From positions 14,813,246 through 14,877,245 of the forward strand of contig OY783200.1 in assembly GCA_963678675.1 (NCBI GenBank): a stretch of DNA of 64,000 nucleotides. Reading direction: 5' to 3'. This document shows positions 32,000 to 43,375 of this stretch, piece by piece (positions within the stretch are counted from its first letter, which is position 1; every line of letters begins with the position of its first letter). A program made the translations under genes and the position numbers. Source of the DNA: Xiphydria camelus. Taxonomy: Eukaryota; Arthropoda; Insecta; Hymenoptera; Xiphydriidae. A model generated the notes under the pieces. It was not told where the DNA came from. It saw nothing but the letters and a program-made list of their open reading frames with translations, and ran no database searches.

Positions 32000-33613
32000 A
32001 TGGCAATTATAAATCCGATCAATGTGTTAACTTTATTGGTGGCCGTTTTCAGTGTACCAAATGGAAGAGAAACTCCAATGAATAGTGCAGAAGTGCAATT
32101 GAAAGATTTATTACAAAATATTATTATACGTAGCATGGAGGATTCATCATTTCGAGTCGAACATGAAAATAAATTGGAATTGGAAGATTCAATCGAGGAT
32201 AGTGAAATGCACGCTGTTAATACTGACTGGCTGGAATCGGATGTCGAGGATGTTCCTCACGTAGAAACCTCTATACCTCCAGAACCATATCCCTGTACAC
32301 CCGATGAAGAAGTGGTTAGCTTTGAATATAAACAAAGTGCCATAGATTACTGGAACAGTGGGAAGAAAAGACGTCGAACCGTAGCAGCAGTTCAACATCA
32401 GTTTAAAAAAGTGAAATCTGATAGACAATTACGAAGATGGGCTGCGCAAGTAGGACAGGGGGGTACTCAAAATGATAAATTAATACGCATAGCGAAATAT
32501 ACTTTTGATAAATTTGTAGAAGCTAGTAGATCGAAAATAATAGTACATGATGTAGACCTTAAACGATGGGCTTTACAAGCAAAAGAAGTAGAGAATCTTC
32601 CAACCTTCAAAGCAAGTCAAACATGGTTGAGGTCATTCAAGAAAGCATATAGAATTGTCTCTCGAAAGATCACAAAGTTTGTAACGAGAAAAAACGTTGA
32701 GGGTGAGGAAAGTTTGCAAGTACGAAGCCATGCCTTCGTAGAACAAGTGAAGCCACTCATTACACAATATGGACCACAAAATGTATTTAACTCTGATCAG
32801 AGTGGATTTAATTTAGAAATACATTCTGGCCGAACTTTAGCTACATCGGGGCAAAAAAAAATTGAAGCTGTGGTACAATCAATATCTTCTACAACCCACA
32901 GCTATACTATACAACCCACCATATCTGCTGATGGAAAACTACTGTCGCCTCTTTATGTGGTATTAAAAGAGGCTAGTGGGCAATTGGGAGAACGAGTGCA
33001 ACAAACCGTGTTTAGGCCGCCAAATGTATACTTCATGGCTTCCAAATCTGGGAAACTTACAACCGATCTCATGAAAACATGGCTGCAAGAAGTTTACTTC
33101 CCTAACACTGGATCTACAAGCGTCTTACTGCTGGACTCTTGGAGTGGACAATGTGAGCGAAGTGTTCGAGAAGCTACACCAGAAGACAAGACAATAATAT
33201 TAATGACGATTCCACAAGGCACCACCGGACTGATTCAACCGCTAGACGTATACGGATTTCGAATGTGGAAGAATTTTGTAAGGAGGTTTTCAGATATTGT
33301 AACTCTTTTCAATTACGATATTAACCTTCATTCGAGAGATAATATTTTAAAACTTCAATCTCTTACTCATAATCAGTTTTCTTCACCACGGTTTACTAAC
33401 TTTATTAAATATTCGTGGTTCAAGAGTGGATATATATTCAGGAGACCTCCTGAATTTGAACATCCTGTAGAATTTTGTTTTGCACAGGACTCGGAACCAC
33501 GATGCCACATATGTGGCGATATTGCCGTTATTACGTGTGCTTGGTGTAAGAAACAACTTTGTATGAAACATTTTTTCACGGAATACCATTATTGTCATAA
33601 TTATGAGCCATAG
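32000..33613 (+). CDS. DDE transposase, pogo/Tc5-like, apparently intact
   Basis: The frame is open from 31781, but no ATG precedes 31847. I use the ATG at 32000 (another lies at 32078), downstream of a TATA-like box. Near residues 110-155 is an HTH-like segment (SGKKRRRTVAAVQHQFKKVK). A CENP-B/Tc5-type HTH follows at about 185-230 (LKRWALQAKEV ... WLRSFKKAY). Catalytic candidates are D266 (FNSDQSG), D379 (LLLDSWSG) and D416 (QGTTGLIQPLDV), a D-D-36-D spacing with the DDE_1-type QPLD signature. The C terminus is a Cys/His cluster (CHICGD ... CAWCKKQLC ... YHYCH). No stops or frameshifts are seen. A hydrophobic stretch after the chosen Met and an acceptor-like 'ccgttttcag' at about 32052 leave the 5' end open. 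Confidence 0.8.
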   Translation: MAIINPINVLTLLVAVFSVPNGRETPMNSAEVQLKDLLQNIIIRSMEDSSFRVEHENKLELEDSIEDSEMHAVNTDWLESDVEDVPHVETSIPPEPYPCTPDEEVVSFEYKQSAIDYWNSGKKRRRTVAAVQHQFKKVKSDRQLRRWAAQVGQGGTQNDKLIRIAKYTFDKFVEASRSKIIVHDVDLKRWALQAKEVENLPTFKASQTWLRSFKKAYRIVSRKITKFVTRKNVEGEESLQVRSHAFVEQVKPLITQYGPQNVFNSDQSGFNLEIHSGRTLATSGQKKIEAVVQSISSTTHSYTIQPTISADGKLLSPLYVVLKEASGQLGERVQQTVFRPPNVYFMASKSGKLTTDLMKTWLQEVYFPNTGSTSVLLLDSWSGQCERSVREATPEDKTIILMTIPQGTTGLIQPLDVYGFRMWKNFVRRFSDIVTLFNYDINLHSRDNILKLQSLTHNQFSSPRFTNFIKYSWFKSGYIFRRPPEFEHPVEFCFAQDSEPRCHICGDIAVITCAWCKKQLCMKHFFTEYHYCHNYEP

Positions 33614-34124
33614 AAGTTGAACTTTATTAAATAAAAGAAAAGTGGCATTAAAATACATAGAAGTAATAACCCCCGACCTATCCCGTCACTGCCATTGGTA
33701 GCCCGCTCATTATCAGACATAAAAGTTAGAAATTTGCAAAACTGTAGGAGGGAAATATATCATGTCATACATGGTTGAATTTGTAATAAAATTTCCTAAG
33801 TTTTTGTCCACATGACTAAACCGAAATTTCGAAAAATTAGATAAAAAAATTTTTTTTTTTGAAAAATAATGCTTTTTTTCAAAATCTTTTTAGGGGATTT
33901 TATTATACTAAAAAAACCAAACAAAACGTACATTGAAAGTTTTCATCTATCTCGCTTCGTTTCGGAGATAGCTCGAAGGGGGTGAAAATTCAGGGGTCCA
34001 TTTCACCCCCTTAAACCAAAATTGGGCCGCTATAAAAAAATAGGGGTCTCTTATTTTTCGATAAACTTTAAATTTACGAAGTTTCATCAAGATCGGAAGC
34101 GGCGGCCTCGAAACGTTTCCTTGT

Positions 34125-36230
34125 TAGTAATTTTATTGGCCTGTTGTTGCAGTTGCACCGTCCTCACACATGTCCCCCACCCACCCCATGTCCCATGTGT
34201 GTCCTTCTCACACATTATTCCTCCTATATTCTCCCTGCCCCCCTCCTCTATCTCCTCTAATCTAAAACCGCATCTATTTACATATTGCTCTCTCTCTCTG
34301 TTACACCGTTGGCTTTTACTTTCCCCTTTTGCTTCTCTCTTTGGCATTCCTTTACTAATACCCTTCCCTCTCCTCCCAGTACCTTCTTTTCGAAATTCCA
34401 CGCTCTTGCTCCCCCCCCCCCCCCCAGCCTATTCTCAACTTTGTCCTCTTTGTTTCCTCTAAAGCTATGTAATCTGGCGTACTCCTCTCCAAACCAAATG
34501 TCCACTTTAAATATTTTAATTGTATCTTTTCCAAAATTGCTCTCTCCTCCCAACCCCACATCTCAGCCCTATATGCAATGATCCCCTTCACCAAAATATC
34601 AAAAATCTTCATACGCATGACAAAATCATCTCTGAATATTCTTTCTCCTTTTCCCCATACTTGTTTTACCGCCAGATCTCCCTTCCTAGCTAGCTCTTAC
34701 AGATGGCCCTTGTTTCCACCATTGCTCTTAAAGGTGTAGCCTAAATATTTAAACTCGGTAACCTCTTCTACAATGTTCTCTTTCCATTCCCACCTCCTTT
34801 TCTTTATTCTTCCTCTTCCACTTTCCTAAAAACCATTACCTTCCATTTCTCTACATTCAATTCTAACTTTTTCCTTTGTAAGTACTTCTCTGCCTTCTCA
34901 TCATCTCTTTTAATTCCTCCTCTCTATCTCCCACAATAACTACATCATCTGCATACGCCAGCGACCAGAACTTTTCATATCCCACTACCATCCCGCCTGC
35001 CTGTCCTTTCCGAAAAACCTCTTCTAAGTCCGCAATGAACATCGAGAATAGCGTGGGACTCATCGGGCATCCCTGTCGAACTCCGTTCGCCGTCCAGAAT
35101 TCCCTCGTTGTCTCTCCGTTTATCTTTACCACGTTCTTTGTTTTGCTGTAAATTTCCTTAACTCTTTCCGTGAGCCCTCTTCTTACCCCTCTGTTCCCCA
35201 TTGCTTTCCATAGTTCTTTTCTCTCCTCCGTATCAAACGTAGCTTTGAGATCCACGAAGAAGGCGTAAAGTTTGCTCGCCTTCTTCGCTAATTCCCTCTC
35301 CACCACATGTTGTAAAATGTATACGTTTTATCCATCGTTCCTCTCTGCTTTCTGAATCCCGCCTACGCCTCTGGCGAAATATCTTTCTCTTCTATCTCCA
35401 TCTTTAATCTTTCATTCAAAATTACTGTATATACCTTGTAGGCCGTGTTTAATATCGTGATCCCTCTGTAGTTCTTCACATCAGCTGTGTTACCCTTTTT
35501 ATGCAGCGGTGTAATGACTCCTTTTCTCCATTCCTCAGGAAATCCTTCTCCCCTCTATACTTTTTTTATTACTTCCCTGAGTCTCTTTCTCCCCTCTCCT
35601 TCTATCATCTGCCAGGCCTCACCTGGGATTCCATCGCTACCTGCTGCTTTCCTTTCCTTAGAGAGCCTCCTAATCTGGTTCTCTATTTCCTCGTCACTTA
35701 CTTCTGGCTCATTTTCTTCCGTGTACCTGTTCTCCAACAGCGCCCACTGTACTTCGTCCGTACCTCCTAGCTGCTCCATAAAGTGCTTTCTCCACTCTTC
35801 CTGCTTGATTCTGTCACTAGTATTCGATTTCTTCTTCCTACATTTGTTTATATATCTCCATATGTTTTTCCTGTTCTTCACTTCTTTAATTTCCGCTAGT
35901 TATTCTTCTTTTCTTATTCTTTCTTTCTCCTTGCACAGCTCTCTAAAAGCAGCTCTCTCCTTCATGTTATCGTCTCTGGTTTCTTTTCCCTTTTTCCACA
36001 TTTCTTGTAAATCCTCTTCACTTTTCTCTTCTTCCTAGCGCACTCTCTGCCCCACCAGTTCTTGTGCCCTATTTTCCAGGTCTTCCTTTTTATCTTCTTT
36101 CTCTCCATGCTGCTTGAGACTGCCGCCCTCAGCTCTTCCCACGCTTCATTGCATTTTTCTTCCATGAATAGTCTACCCTCCATCCTTGCGAATGATTCCG
36201 ATCTTCCGTGTACTATGGGAGCGCGCAGAC
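34125..36230 (-). pseudogene. Non-LTR retrotransposon remnant with reverse transcriptase
   Basis: Read on the minus strand: WWGRECARKKRKVKRIYKKC (about 36030), then WRKHFMEQLGG and RRLSKERKAAGSDGIPGEAW (35770-35590). The RT core follows: NYRGITILNTAYKVY, a stop just before AGFRK, YAFFVDLKATFD, GVRQGCPMSPTLF and SLAYADDVVIV (about 35490-34930). A tail AEMWGWEERAILEKIQLKYL ... TPDYIALEETKR ends near 34355. Stops and frameshifts separate the blocks and no endonuclease domain is seen, so it is 5'-truncated and dead. The tail is of a kind I associate with ant and wasp elements. A C-run lies at 34410-34423. Confidence 0.8.
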
Positions 36231-36850
36231 TGTGTGGGTGCGAATTAGTCGTACGTATACGTACGTGTAGTTCCATCGTCCGAATATAATCCGAACTTGT
36301 TGGGATTTTAATACACTTTCGTGCGTTGAAATGGATGTAGAAGACTATATGAACCCGTGCCATTCGATGCGCACCCCGAATGCCTCCACCGATTACTCTT
36401 TTTTTTATTACGGAAAACTTTCTAAGCTGTACACATCTCACTTCCGCTTATCCTTGACGCAAAGTATTTTCACTAAATCCTTTTTCTCCCCTCCACTCTG
36501 TACTGGACATACTTTTCCGGTTTCCTAAAAATCCTCAGTTCTTGACGAGTCGACATCCCGGTTAGTACGATTCTCAGAACCCAAAAACACTTTCGTGCAT
36601 TGAAATGAATGTCAAAAAATTAGTGAATTTGGTTTACGGACACAAATGTTTGAATAAAGGTCTAAATAAAATAAGTATATTTTTTACTTCCTTACATACC
36701 TCAAAGTTACAATTAATCGTTCTTCGGGTGATATTGTGTCACGAAAGTTACTGTATTTAGTCAGGTTATGTCGTATAATGTTTAGAATATATTCAAAAGT
36801 TTCTTTTTTCATGCGTAAATAGATAACCATGAAACAGCATGTAGTCATTA
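36231..36850. other. No gene seen
   Basis: 'cactttcgtgcgttgaaatg' (36317) and 'cactttcgtgcattgaaatg' (36589) mark two copies of a short dispersed repeat. 'cgtacgtatacgtacg' at 36250 is a small palindrome. Nothing else is recognised. Confidence 0.45.
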
Positions 36851-36852
36851 TA

Positions 36853-37986
36853 CAGGGTGAACCAGGTTAAACGTAATTTTTTTAATGTGATAGAACAACA
36901 AGAAAAAAGTAGAATTTCATAAGAAAATTTTTTTCAAAAATGTTTCCTAACAAAGATATAGGGTGTCAAAATTGCGAAAAAAAATGGTTTTCTCATCATA
37001 ACTTCTAAACTACTTGATCGATTTCCATGAAATTTCGTACACAGACTAATGTAATACAGCTCTAAGTAATTATCAAATAATTTAAAGAAATGCTCCAGTG
37101 GCGTAGATACTGGGGGCCGGTACCCCCCTTTCCCCCTCCCAATCTTCGGCGCCACTGGATATTTTGCAAAGAAAATTTAATTATTGGATTCCCCGTTTAA
37201 TTTAGAGGAAAAAATCACCCTTGCAAATTTTTGATTTATGGCTTCGTTTTTGAGATATTTATTTTAATTTATAGGGTTGCGAGCAGGCCAAGACTAGGTT
37301 GAACGTCATTAATTATGATATGTGATAGAACAACAAGAAAAAAGTAGACTTTCATAAGAAAATTTTTTTCAAAAATGTTTCCTGTTTGTATGTTTGGTGT
37401 CAAAGTTTCGAAAAAAATAGTTTTCTCATCATAACTTTGACACCCTGTATCTTTGTTAGGAAACATTTTTGAAAAAAATTTTCTTATGAGTCTACTTTTT
37501 TCTTGTTGTTCTATCACATATCATAATTAATGACGTTCAACCTAGTTTTGGCCTGCTCGCAACCCTATAAATTAAAATAAATATCTCAAAAACGAAGCCA
37601 TAAATCAAAAATTTGCAAGGGTGATTTTTTCCTCTAAATTAAACGGGGAATCCAATAGTTAAATTTTCTTTGCAAAATATCCAGTGGCGCCGAAGATTGG
37701 GAGGGGGAAAGGGGGGTACCGGCCCCCAGTATCTACGCCACTGGAGAATTTCTTTAAATTATTTGATCATTACTTAGAGCTATATTACATTAGTCGGTGT
37801 GCGAAATTGCATGGAAATCGATCAAGTAGTTTAGAAGTTATGATGAGAAAACCATTTTTTCCGAAACTTTGACACCCTGTATCTTTGTTAGGAAACATTT
37901 TAGAAAAAAATTTTCTTATGAAAGTCTACTTTTTTCTTGTTATTCTATCACATCAAAAAAAATGACGTTTAACCTGGTTCACCTTG
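36853..37986. mobile_element. 1.13-kb foldback with mariner-like CAGGGTGA ends
   Basis: TA-CAGGGTGAACCAGGTTAAACG at the left and the inverse 'cgtttaacctggttcacctt' G-TA at the right (to 37986). The arms are ~500 bp with 'gatagaacaacaagaaaaaa' and a block 'gtggcgtagatactgggggc'. The centre (37260-37560) is itself mirrored. The short open frames at both ends are mirror images. CAGGG plus TA is the mariner pattern. Confidence 0.8.
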
Positions 37987-38368
37987 TATAAGTCTTCCAT
38001 AATATGATGAAATTCGCCGAATTCATCTCTTTTTAAATATATTTCACGCACCCATATGGTTCTATGATAGCGACGACGCTGCCGCAGTCTCCAAGTTAGA
38101 AGAGAATTATCTTGAAGATAGGTATAGATTCATTGCGCTCCAAAGAGGACTTTACGAATGCGACACCACCGGAATACTGCCTATTTGACGGAGAAAAATG
38201 TATTCGGTGTGCGCACTCTGTTCGTACGACCAGTATCGTACGTTTACGTACGATACAAATTCGCGTCCAAAGTGCGGCCGGCCTTAAGCAGCGACACACA
38301 CACACGCGCGCATAAACACGTGCGCGCGCACACACACGCATGCATGTATGTATGTATGTATATATATG
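37987..38368. repeat. Flank with CA-rich microsatellite
   Basis: 'cgacacacacacacgcgcgc' to 'cacacacgcatgcatgtatg' (38294-38370) is an alternating purine-pyrimidine tract merging into a GTAT run. A 'cgtacgtttacgtacg' palindrome lies at 38237. No gene seen. Confidence 0.7.
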
Positions 38369-38442
38369 TGGAACTCGACAAATTCGTTCTTATAAGAGTT
38401 GTAGAGCTCGTCAAGATGAATAAAAGGGAAAAATGAAAGGCC

Positions 38443-38641
38443 TGTTGTAAGTCGATAAAAGCGAAAGTGATCGTTGAAATTAAATCTTTAGAATAGTCAG
38501 TCAGATGGCGCTGTTAGGTTAGGTTAGGCGGCTATAGGCCGTTCACTGTTAGTCTAGAAGTCTCTAAAGGCCTGTAAACAACTTGTAAGCAAGACAAAGA
38601 CTCGAAATAAATCTAATTAATATCTACCCAAAAATACAACA
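38443..38641 (+). repeat. Copia left LTR
   Basis: Begins TGTTGTAAG and ends ATACAACA. It contains 'tagaatagtcagtcagatgg' and three perfect TTAGG units. GGTTATGGG follows from 38642, the initiator-tRNA-Met type primer site common in Copia elements. Confidence 0.9.
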
Positions 38642-38723
38642 GGTTATGGGTTTATAAGCACGAAGTTTACTGTACACAATTAAATTGGGTAGTAAGAAAA
38701 CGTTTTTTTTTTATGTAAAGTAT

Positions 38724-39557
38724 CGTGTACAAGATGGCAGTGAGGGGTTAGACGTAACGAAGCACATAAAACCACTCTCAGGAGAAGCAGAGTGGCCCAT
38801 TTGGAAGAGGAAGATTCGAGATCTTCTTGATTACCATGAAGGTGCATTAGATGCCATCGATGGTAAGCTAACAATGCCTGAGTCTTTAATTAAAGGTGCA
38901 GCCGCATCAGCGATACAAGCACACAAAGAGAAAAGTGACTTATATCGCAAGGCCAATAGCATAGCAATTAAATAACTATGCCAAGTCGATGATTGCAAGT
39001 GCAGTCACAGATGATGTATATCAGATCATGGATAAGACAACAGCCAAGGAAGCATGGGAAGCACTTAAAGAGCAGTTTGAAGCAACAGCCAAGGATCAAC
39101 TATTCAATATTTGCGATGACTTTTTCGCATTCAACTGGAAAGAAGGTGAGGATGTGTCAACTCACATTGCTAAACTAAAAAATTTATGGATTGAATTAAA
39201 TAATGGACTGAAAATAAGAAATGAGAATGAATTGCCAGATTTAATTTTAATATCCAAGATCCTACACATTTTACCAAGCACTTTTGAAACATTTCGATCA
39301 AGTTGGATGTTGCTCACAAACAATGATCACAAAACAATTGATGAATTGACGGCACAGCTATGCATGTTTGAAAGAAACCTAAAGAAAAATGAAGACACCA
39401 AGAAGTGTTCTCAAGAAGCGTTGATAGCAAATTCAACTAAAAAGCAGCATGGAGTCAATCCAAGTCAACGAGAAAAGTCGCAAGTAATGATGACATGTGT
39501 AATTACTGTAAGAAAAGGTGGCATTAGGTGCGTGAATGCAGGAAGTGGATAGCTGAT
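38724..39557 (+). pseudogene. Copia gag remnant
   Basis: N-terminal KPLSGEAEWPIWKRKIRDLL, then a shift near 38973 into SAVTDDVYQIMDKTTAKEAW and the UBN2-type capsid region (QFEATAKDQLFNICDDFFAF ... THIAKLKNLWIELN). The zinc knuckle reads C-x2-C-x4-H, then a TAG (39525-39527), then its last Cys. The capsid is thus cut off inside the nucleic-acid-binding knuckle. Confidence 0.8.
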
Positions 39558-39654
39558 GGGAGACCCAGTAAAAACAAGTCAGAAGTCCAAAGCAATGCAG
39601 TTGACACCAATTGTGCCCTTGTCTCAGTCAGCAGTGAAGCATGTGAGCTCGAAG

Positions 39655-40615
39655 TGAATTCAGTGGATTGGTGGATCGATAATGGAGCTACGAGACATGT
39701 CACAAACCGTCCACTTTTTCATCGAGTTCAACGAATTCAAGACTTCAAATACCATACGAGCTGCGGGCAAAGAAACATTGAAGGCTCTTGGGGAAGGAAA
39801 GATCGAGGTTCAGTCATTGGGTAATGACAAAATACAAAAGGTAACGTTAACGAATGTGTGGTACGTTCCACAGATATCGAAGAATCTGTTCCCAGTCCTT
39901 ACAGCCCAAGACACCAAGCCAAACAGTAAGTTCGTATCCAGAGCAAAAAAGTGTTGGCTTGAAGTCGATGATGAGACGGTGCTGTGTGGAGTCCGTCAAC
40001 CAAACGGAATACTGTACAAGGCACTCATCAGTCCAGTAGTTCCAAAGCAACAGATAGAAATCAACGATGCTGTTGCGAATCATTCGATGCTGCAGTTGTA
40101 TCATGAGAGATGGGGACACCAGGACAAGCAGCACATCAAGAAAATGCTTGAAAGAGAAAAAGGCATTAAGGTTAAGCTAGATAAAGAGCTTTGCGAGCTA
40201 TGCATCTACGGAAAAGCACATCGTCTTCCATTTAGAACCAGGGTAAAAGCAGACAAACCTGGAGAGCTGATTTCTGGAGATGTTTGTGGAGCTTTCGATG
40301 AGTCATTCGCTAAAAAGCGTTACTCAATTGTGTTTAAAGATAGCTACACAAAGTTTCGTTTTGAGTACATTGCAGCAGAAAAATCTGAAGTGAAAGATGC
40401 CTTAAAAGATATGATTGAAAGAGCAAAAAATTAAGGTCATTCAATCAAGGAATTTTTGAGTGACAATGGTGGAGAATTTGATAACACTGAGGTAAGGAAA
40501 ATTCTTCAAAAGAACGGCATTATTCAGAGATTGACAGCGCCATACACCCCAGAGCAGAACGGTGGAACGGAGCGTGAAAATCGAACCATAGTCGAAATGG
40601 CAGACATTTAAATAT
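39655..40615 (+). pseudogene. Copia protease and integrase remnant
   Basis: The protease active-site region is WWIDNGATRHVTN, with Asn where Ser is usual (D-S-G). A shift follows near 39715. The integrase has the pre-integrase zinc motif (H in YHERWGH, C-x2-C in CELCIYGK), a first Asp in ISGD (40279), a TAA at 40432-40434, the second Asp in FLSDNGGEF and the Glu in PEQNGGTERENRT. Another shift follows near 40610. All three DDE residues are visible, but the frame is broken. Confidence 0.8.
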
Positions 40616-42564
40616 TCAAATGAAGAAGTGAATTTTCCAAAAGCAATATGGGCTGAACTAGTAACTACTGCAGTGTATATCCTGAACAGAACTGCAAAAA
40701 CACCAATAGAGGGTGTCAATCCCTATGAGCTTTGGACGGGTAAAAAGCTCAGAATCAATCATCTTCGAATAATTGCATCAATGTGCTATGTTCACATTCC
40801 AGTTCAGAGAAGAAGAAAAATGGATATCAAGGCTGTGAAAGGTTATCTCGTAGGGTACGATGGTAATGAAAGGTATATAATCTATCTACCTGATCAGCAT
40901 AAAGTAGTGGTATCAAGAGATGTAAACTTTCAAGAAACACCCATGAAATGTGAAGAGAAAGTCAATCTACCACTGAGAGACTGTGAGACTGAGAAGGAGT
41001 CACCACCAAGTGAACTTACCGCATCAAAAGTAAATAAAGAATACAACGAAGAGAGAGATAAGAACTCAGCAAAAGACGAAAGCTCAGCACAGGAAGACAT
41101 CAGCGAAGGAGAGTACGAGACTGGAGTTGATACAGAATCAGAGAGTGAGTCAGAATCACCAAGTAGGAAGTTTCAATCATCACAAGGAAGACAACTAAGA
41201 GATCGTTCAACTCTAAGAAAACCCAAGCACCTTGATGAATTTGCAATGGCAACAGAGGAGTTTGTTACTGAGACTGAGGTACCTGAGACCTTTCAAGATG
41301 CTTTACAAAGTAAACAAAGTGCAGATTGAAAGATGGCTATTGATCATGAAATGAAGTCACACGAAGAAAATAAAACTTGGATCAAAACTGCTCTGCCAAA
41401 GGGAGCTAAGGCAATTCCATGCAGATGGGTTTTTCGTATTTACCAGATGGCACTGTTAAGAAGTATAAAGCCAGACTAGTCGTCAAAGAATTTAGTCAAT
41501 GACGTGGAGTTGACTACAGTCAAACTTTTAGTCCAGTTGCAAGGATGGGAACCATTCGATCAGTGGTAAGCGTTGCTGCCAGTGAAAGTATGCATATCAC
41601 CCAGTTTGATGTGTCCACAGCTTTTCTTTACGGTGAGCTTGATGAAACTATCTATATGAGACAGCCAGAGGGGTATGGCGATGGAACGGACAGTGTCTGC
41701 CAGCTCAAGAAGAGTCTCTATGGATTAAAGCAAGCCCCGAGGTGCTGGAATCGACGCATTGGTGGAAGTTTTCTGTCAAGCATAGGCTAGGAAGATGCTT
41801 CAACGCTTCAATTTTTCACAATGCAAGCCGGTCTCGACACCCATCGTTAAGAACTCAGAGAAGTCAGGAGCAAGGAAAGAAGATGGCAAGAAACACAACT
41901 TTCCTTACAGACAGGCTGTAGGAGCACTTATGTATCTGATGCTATGTACTCGACCAGATCTGGCGTTCAGTGTTGGATATGAATATCAAGATTTCTAGAA
42001 AACCCGTCTACAGAGGACATGACTCAAGTTAAGAGTCTTTTGCTACATTGCTGGGACGAAAGACCTAGGAATTGTCTACAAATGTAAAGCCAACAAAGGA
42101 ATCTTGGAGTGCTTCAGTGATGCTAACTTTGGAGGATGCACAAAGACCGGACGCTCAACTACAGGTGTTGTTATCAGTTATACTGGAGGTGCTATTTCAT
42201 GGCTAAGCCAAAGACAAGGCATGGTTAGCACTTCTACTACAGAGGCTGAGATTGTAGCAGCGCAAATGAGGCATCCAAATAAATTATATGGTTGAGTAGA
42301 CTGTTCAGAGGAATCTCAAGTTTAACTCAGGTGCCTATTCTTCAAGTAGACAATTCTGCAGCAGTCAGATTGGCCCAGAATCCAGAGTTTCATCGCAGAA
42401 TGAAACATATATCGTCAAAACACTTCTTCATCAGGGAAAGGATTGCATCTGGACAACTTGGAATTCAACAAATATCTACTGAAGAACAGGTTTCGGATAT
42501 TATGACAAAGCCTTTACCAAAGACCCGTTTGAGGATTTTGTGCGACCAAATGGGACTTGCTTAA
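40616..42564 (+). pseudogene. Copia integrase tail, reverse transcriptase and RNase H remnant
   Basis: The order is integrase tail (FPKAIWAELVTTAVYILNRT; WTGKKL), an acidic linker, RT start KMAIDHEMKSHEENKTW preceded by a TGA, and further shifts and a TGA near 41500. Then come DVSTAFLYGELDETIYM and LYGLKQAPRCW. After about 41755 the sequence jumps to CKPVSTPI and VGALMYLMLCTRPDLAF. The YVDD catalytic segment between them is deleted. RNase H follows: CFSDANFGG, STTEAEIVAA, a shift at 42295, VDNSAAV and HISSKHFF. Confidence 0.8.
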
Positions 42565-42633
42565 TTAAGAGAAAAGTAAGAAAGTTTATATTTTGTTGTT
42601 TACAGTTTTATCAGAAATATTTAATTATAATTA

Positions 42634-42644
42634 TCAAAGGAAAG
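42634..42644 (+). other. Copia polypurine tract
   Basis: 'atcaaaggaaag' lies directly before the right LTR, the position where plus-strand priming occurs. Confidence 0.6.
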
Positions 42645-42841
42645 TATTGTAAGTGGATAAAAGCGAGTGATCATTAAAATTAAATCTTTAGAATAGTCAG
42701 TCAGATGGCGCTGTCAGGTTAGGTTAGGCGGCTATAGGGCGTTCACTGTTAGTCTAGAAGCTTCTAAAGGTCTGTAAACAACTTGTATGCAAGACAAAGA
42801 CTCGAAATAAATATAATTAATATCTACCCAACAATACAACA
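42645..42841 (+). repeat. Copia right LTR
   Basis: Matches the left LTR with few differences: TATTGTAAG in place of TGTTGTAAG at the start, 'tcaggttagg' in place of 'ttaggttagg', and small indels. It ends ATACAACA before AGGCC. Confidence 0.9.
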
Positions 42842-43375
42842 AGGCCCATTCGTTGGACCGTTTGTGAGATATTGCTGCTCAAACTACAAAAGTAAACTGC
42901 AAAATGCGCGTTACTAAATTCCCCGGCGTTTATTCTTTCTTACTTACTCTTGTATTTTGAGCAGCAATATCTCACAAACAATCCAATAAATAGGCCTTTC
43001 ATCTTATACCTTTATTGATTCATCTCGACCAGCTCTGCAACTTTTATAAGAACGAAAATCTCGAGTTCCACTTTAAAAAAATAAAAGTCACCTTCATATT
43101 TCGTAAATAATTCGTGTTTTCAAAAAAAACACTTATATAATATGTTATACATTCTCCTTCACACCAAATAAATCATGTTCGAAAGATTTTTCGTAAAATG
43201 ATAGGCGAAATAAATGAATGTGACCCTTGGTAAATTTACATCCCACATACGCCCAAACTCCGAGACTGGGTGGAATTTATTTCAAATGTGCCATCTAGGC
43301 AGCGAAATAGCGGCTCGCGGTTAGCCTCCACTGCCGTTACTACGGTCATTTATTAATTGGAAACCGAACTGCATA

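Larger units (their letters stand above)
30357..34124 (+). mobile_element. 3.77-kb DDE transposon (pogo/Tc5-like) with 886-bp inverted repeats
   Basis: The outer ends are ACAAGGAAACGTTTCGAGGC (30357) and its inverse (to 34124). The inverted arms run 30357-31243 and 33239-34124 and are nearly identical. The right arm contains the last ~116 codons of the transposase plus 3' flank, so the left arm carries a reversed copy of the gene's 3' end. Between the arms lie a full-length transposase frame (plus strand) and a divergent minus-strand frame. The left neighbour 'ccgagtatttggcactga' is a fragment of the TTTTTTGTCACT repeat. Confidence 0.85.
38443..42841 (+). mobile_element. Ty1/Copia retrotransposon, full-length but inactivated
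   Basis: Two LTRs (199 and 197 bp) flank a plus-strand gag-pol. The 5-bp duplication AGGCC is present on both sides (38438-38442, 42842-42846). A primer-binding site starts directly after the left LTR. The element is about 4.4 kb, a little short for Copia, mainly because of an internal deletion in reverse transcriptase. Stops and shifts occur in every domain. The high LTR similarity means insertion was not ancient. Confidence 0.9.
38369..43072. mobile_element. Foldback element interrupted by the Copia insertion
   Basis: The left arm 'tggaactcgacaaattcgtt' (38369) and 'agatgaataaaagggaaa' (to 38442) plus 42847-42885 is mirrored by 42956-43072 ('tattgagcagcaatatctcac' to 'ctcgagttcca'). The original element was about 300 bp. 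The Copia element sits inside the left arm with an AGGCC duplication. Confidence 0.65.

Noticed and set aside
34022..34581. Pro/Leu/Ser-rich plus-strand frames
   Set aside because: They are antisense shadows of the minus-strand non-LTR retrotransposon, whose Glu/Lys/Arg-rich codons read as Ser/Leu/Phe on the other strand.
35487..36038. 183-codon Ser/Leu/Phe-rich plus-strand frame
   Set aside because: It is antisense to the reverse-transcriptase region, as above.
38508..38524. Three TTAGG units (possible telomeric repeat)
   Set aside because: They lie within the Copia LTR and are altered to TCAGG in the other LTR, so they are not telomeric.
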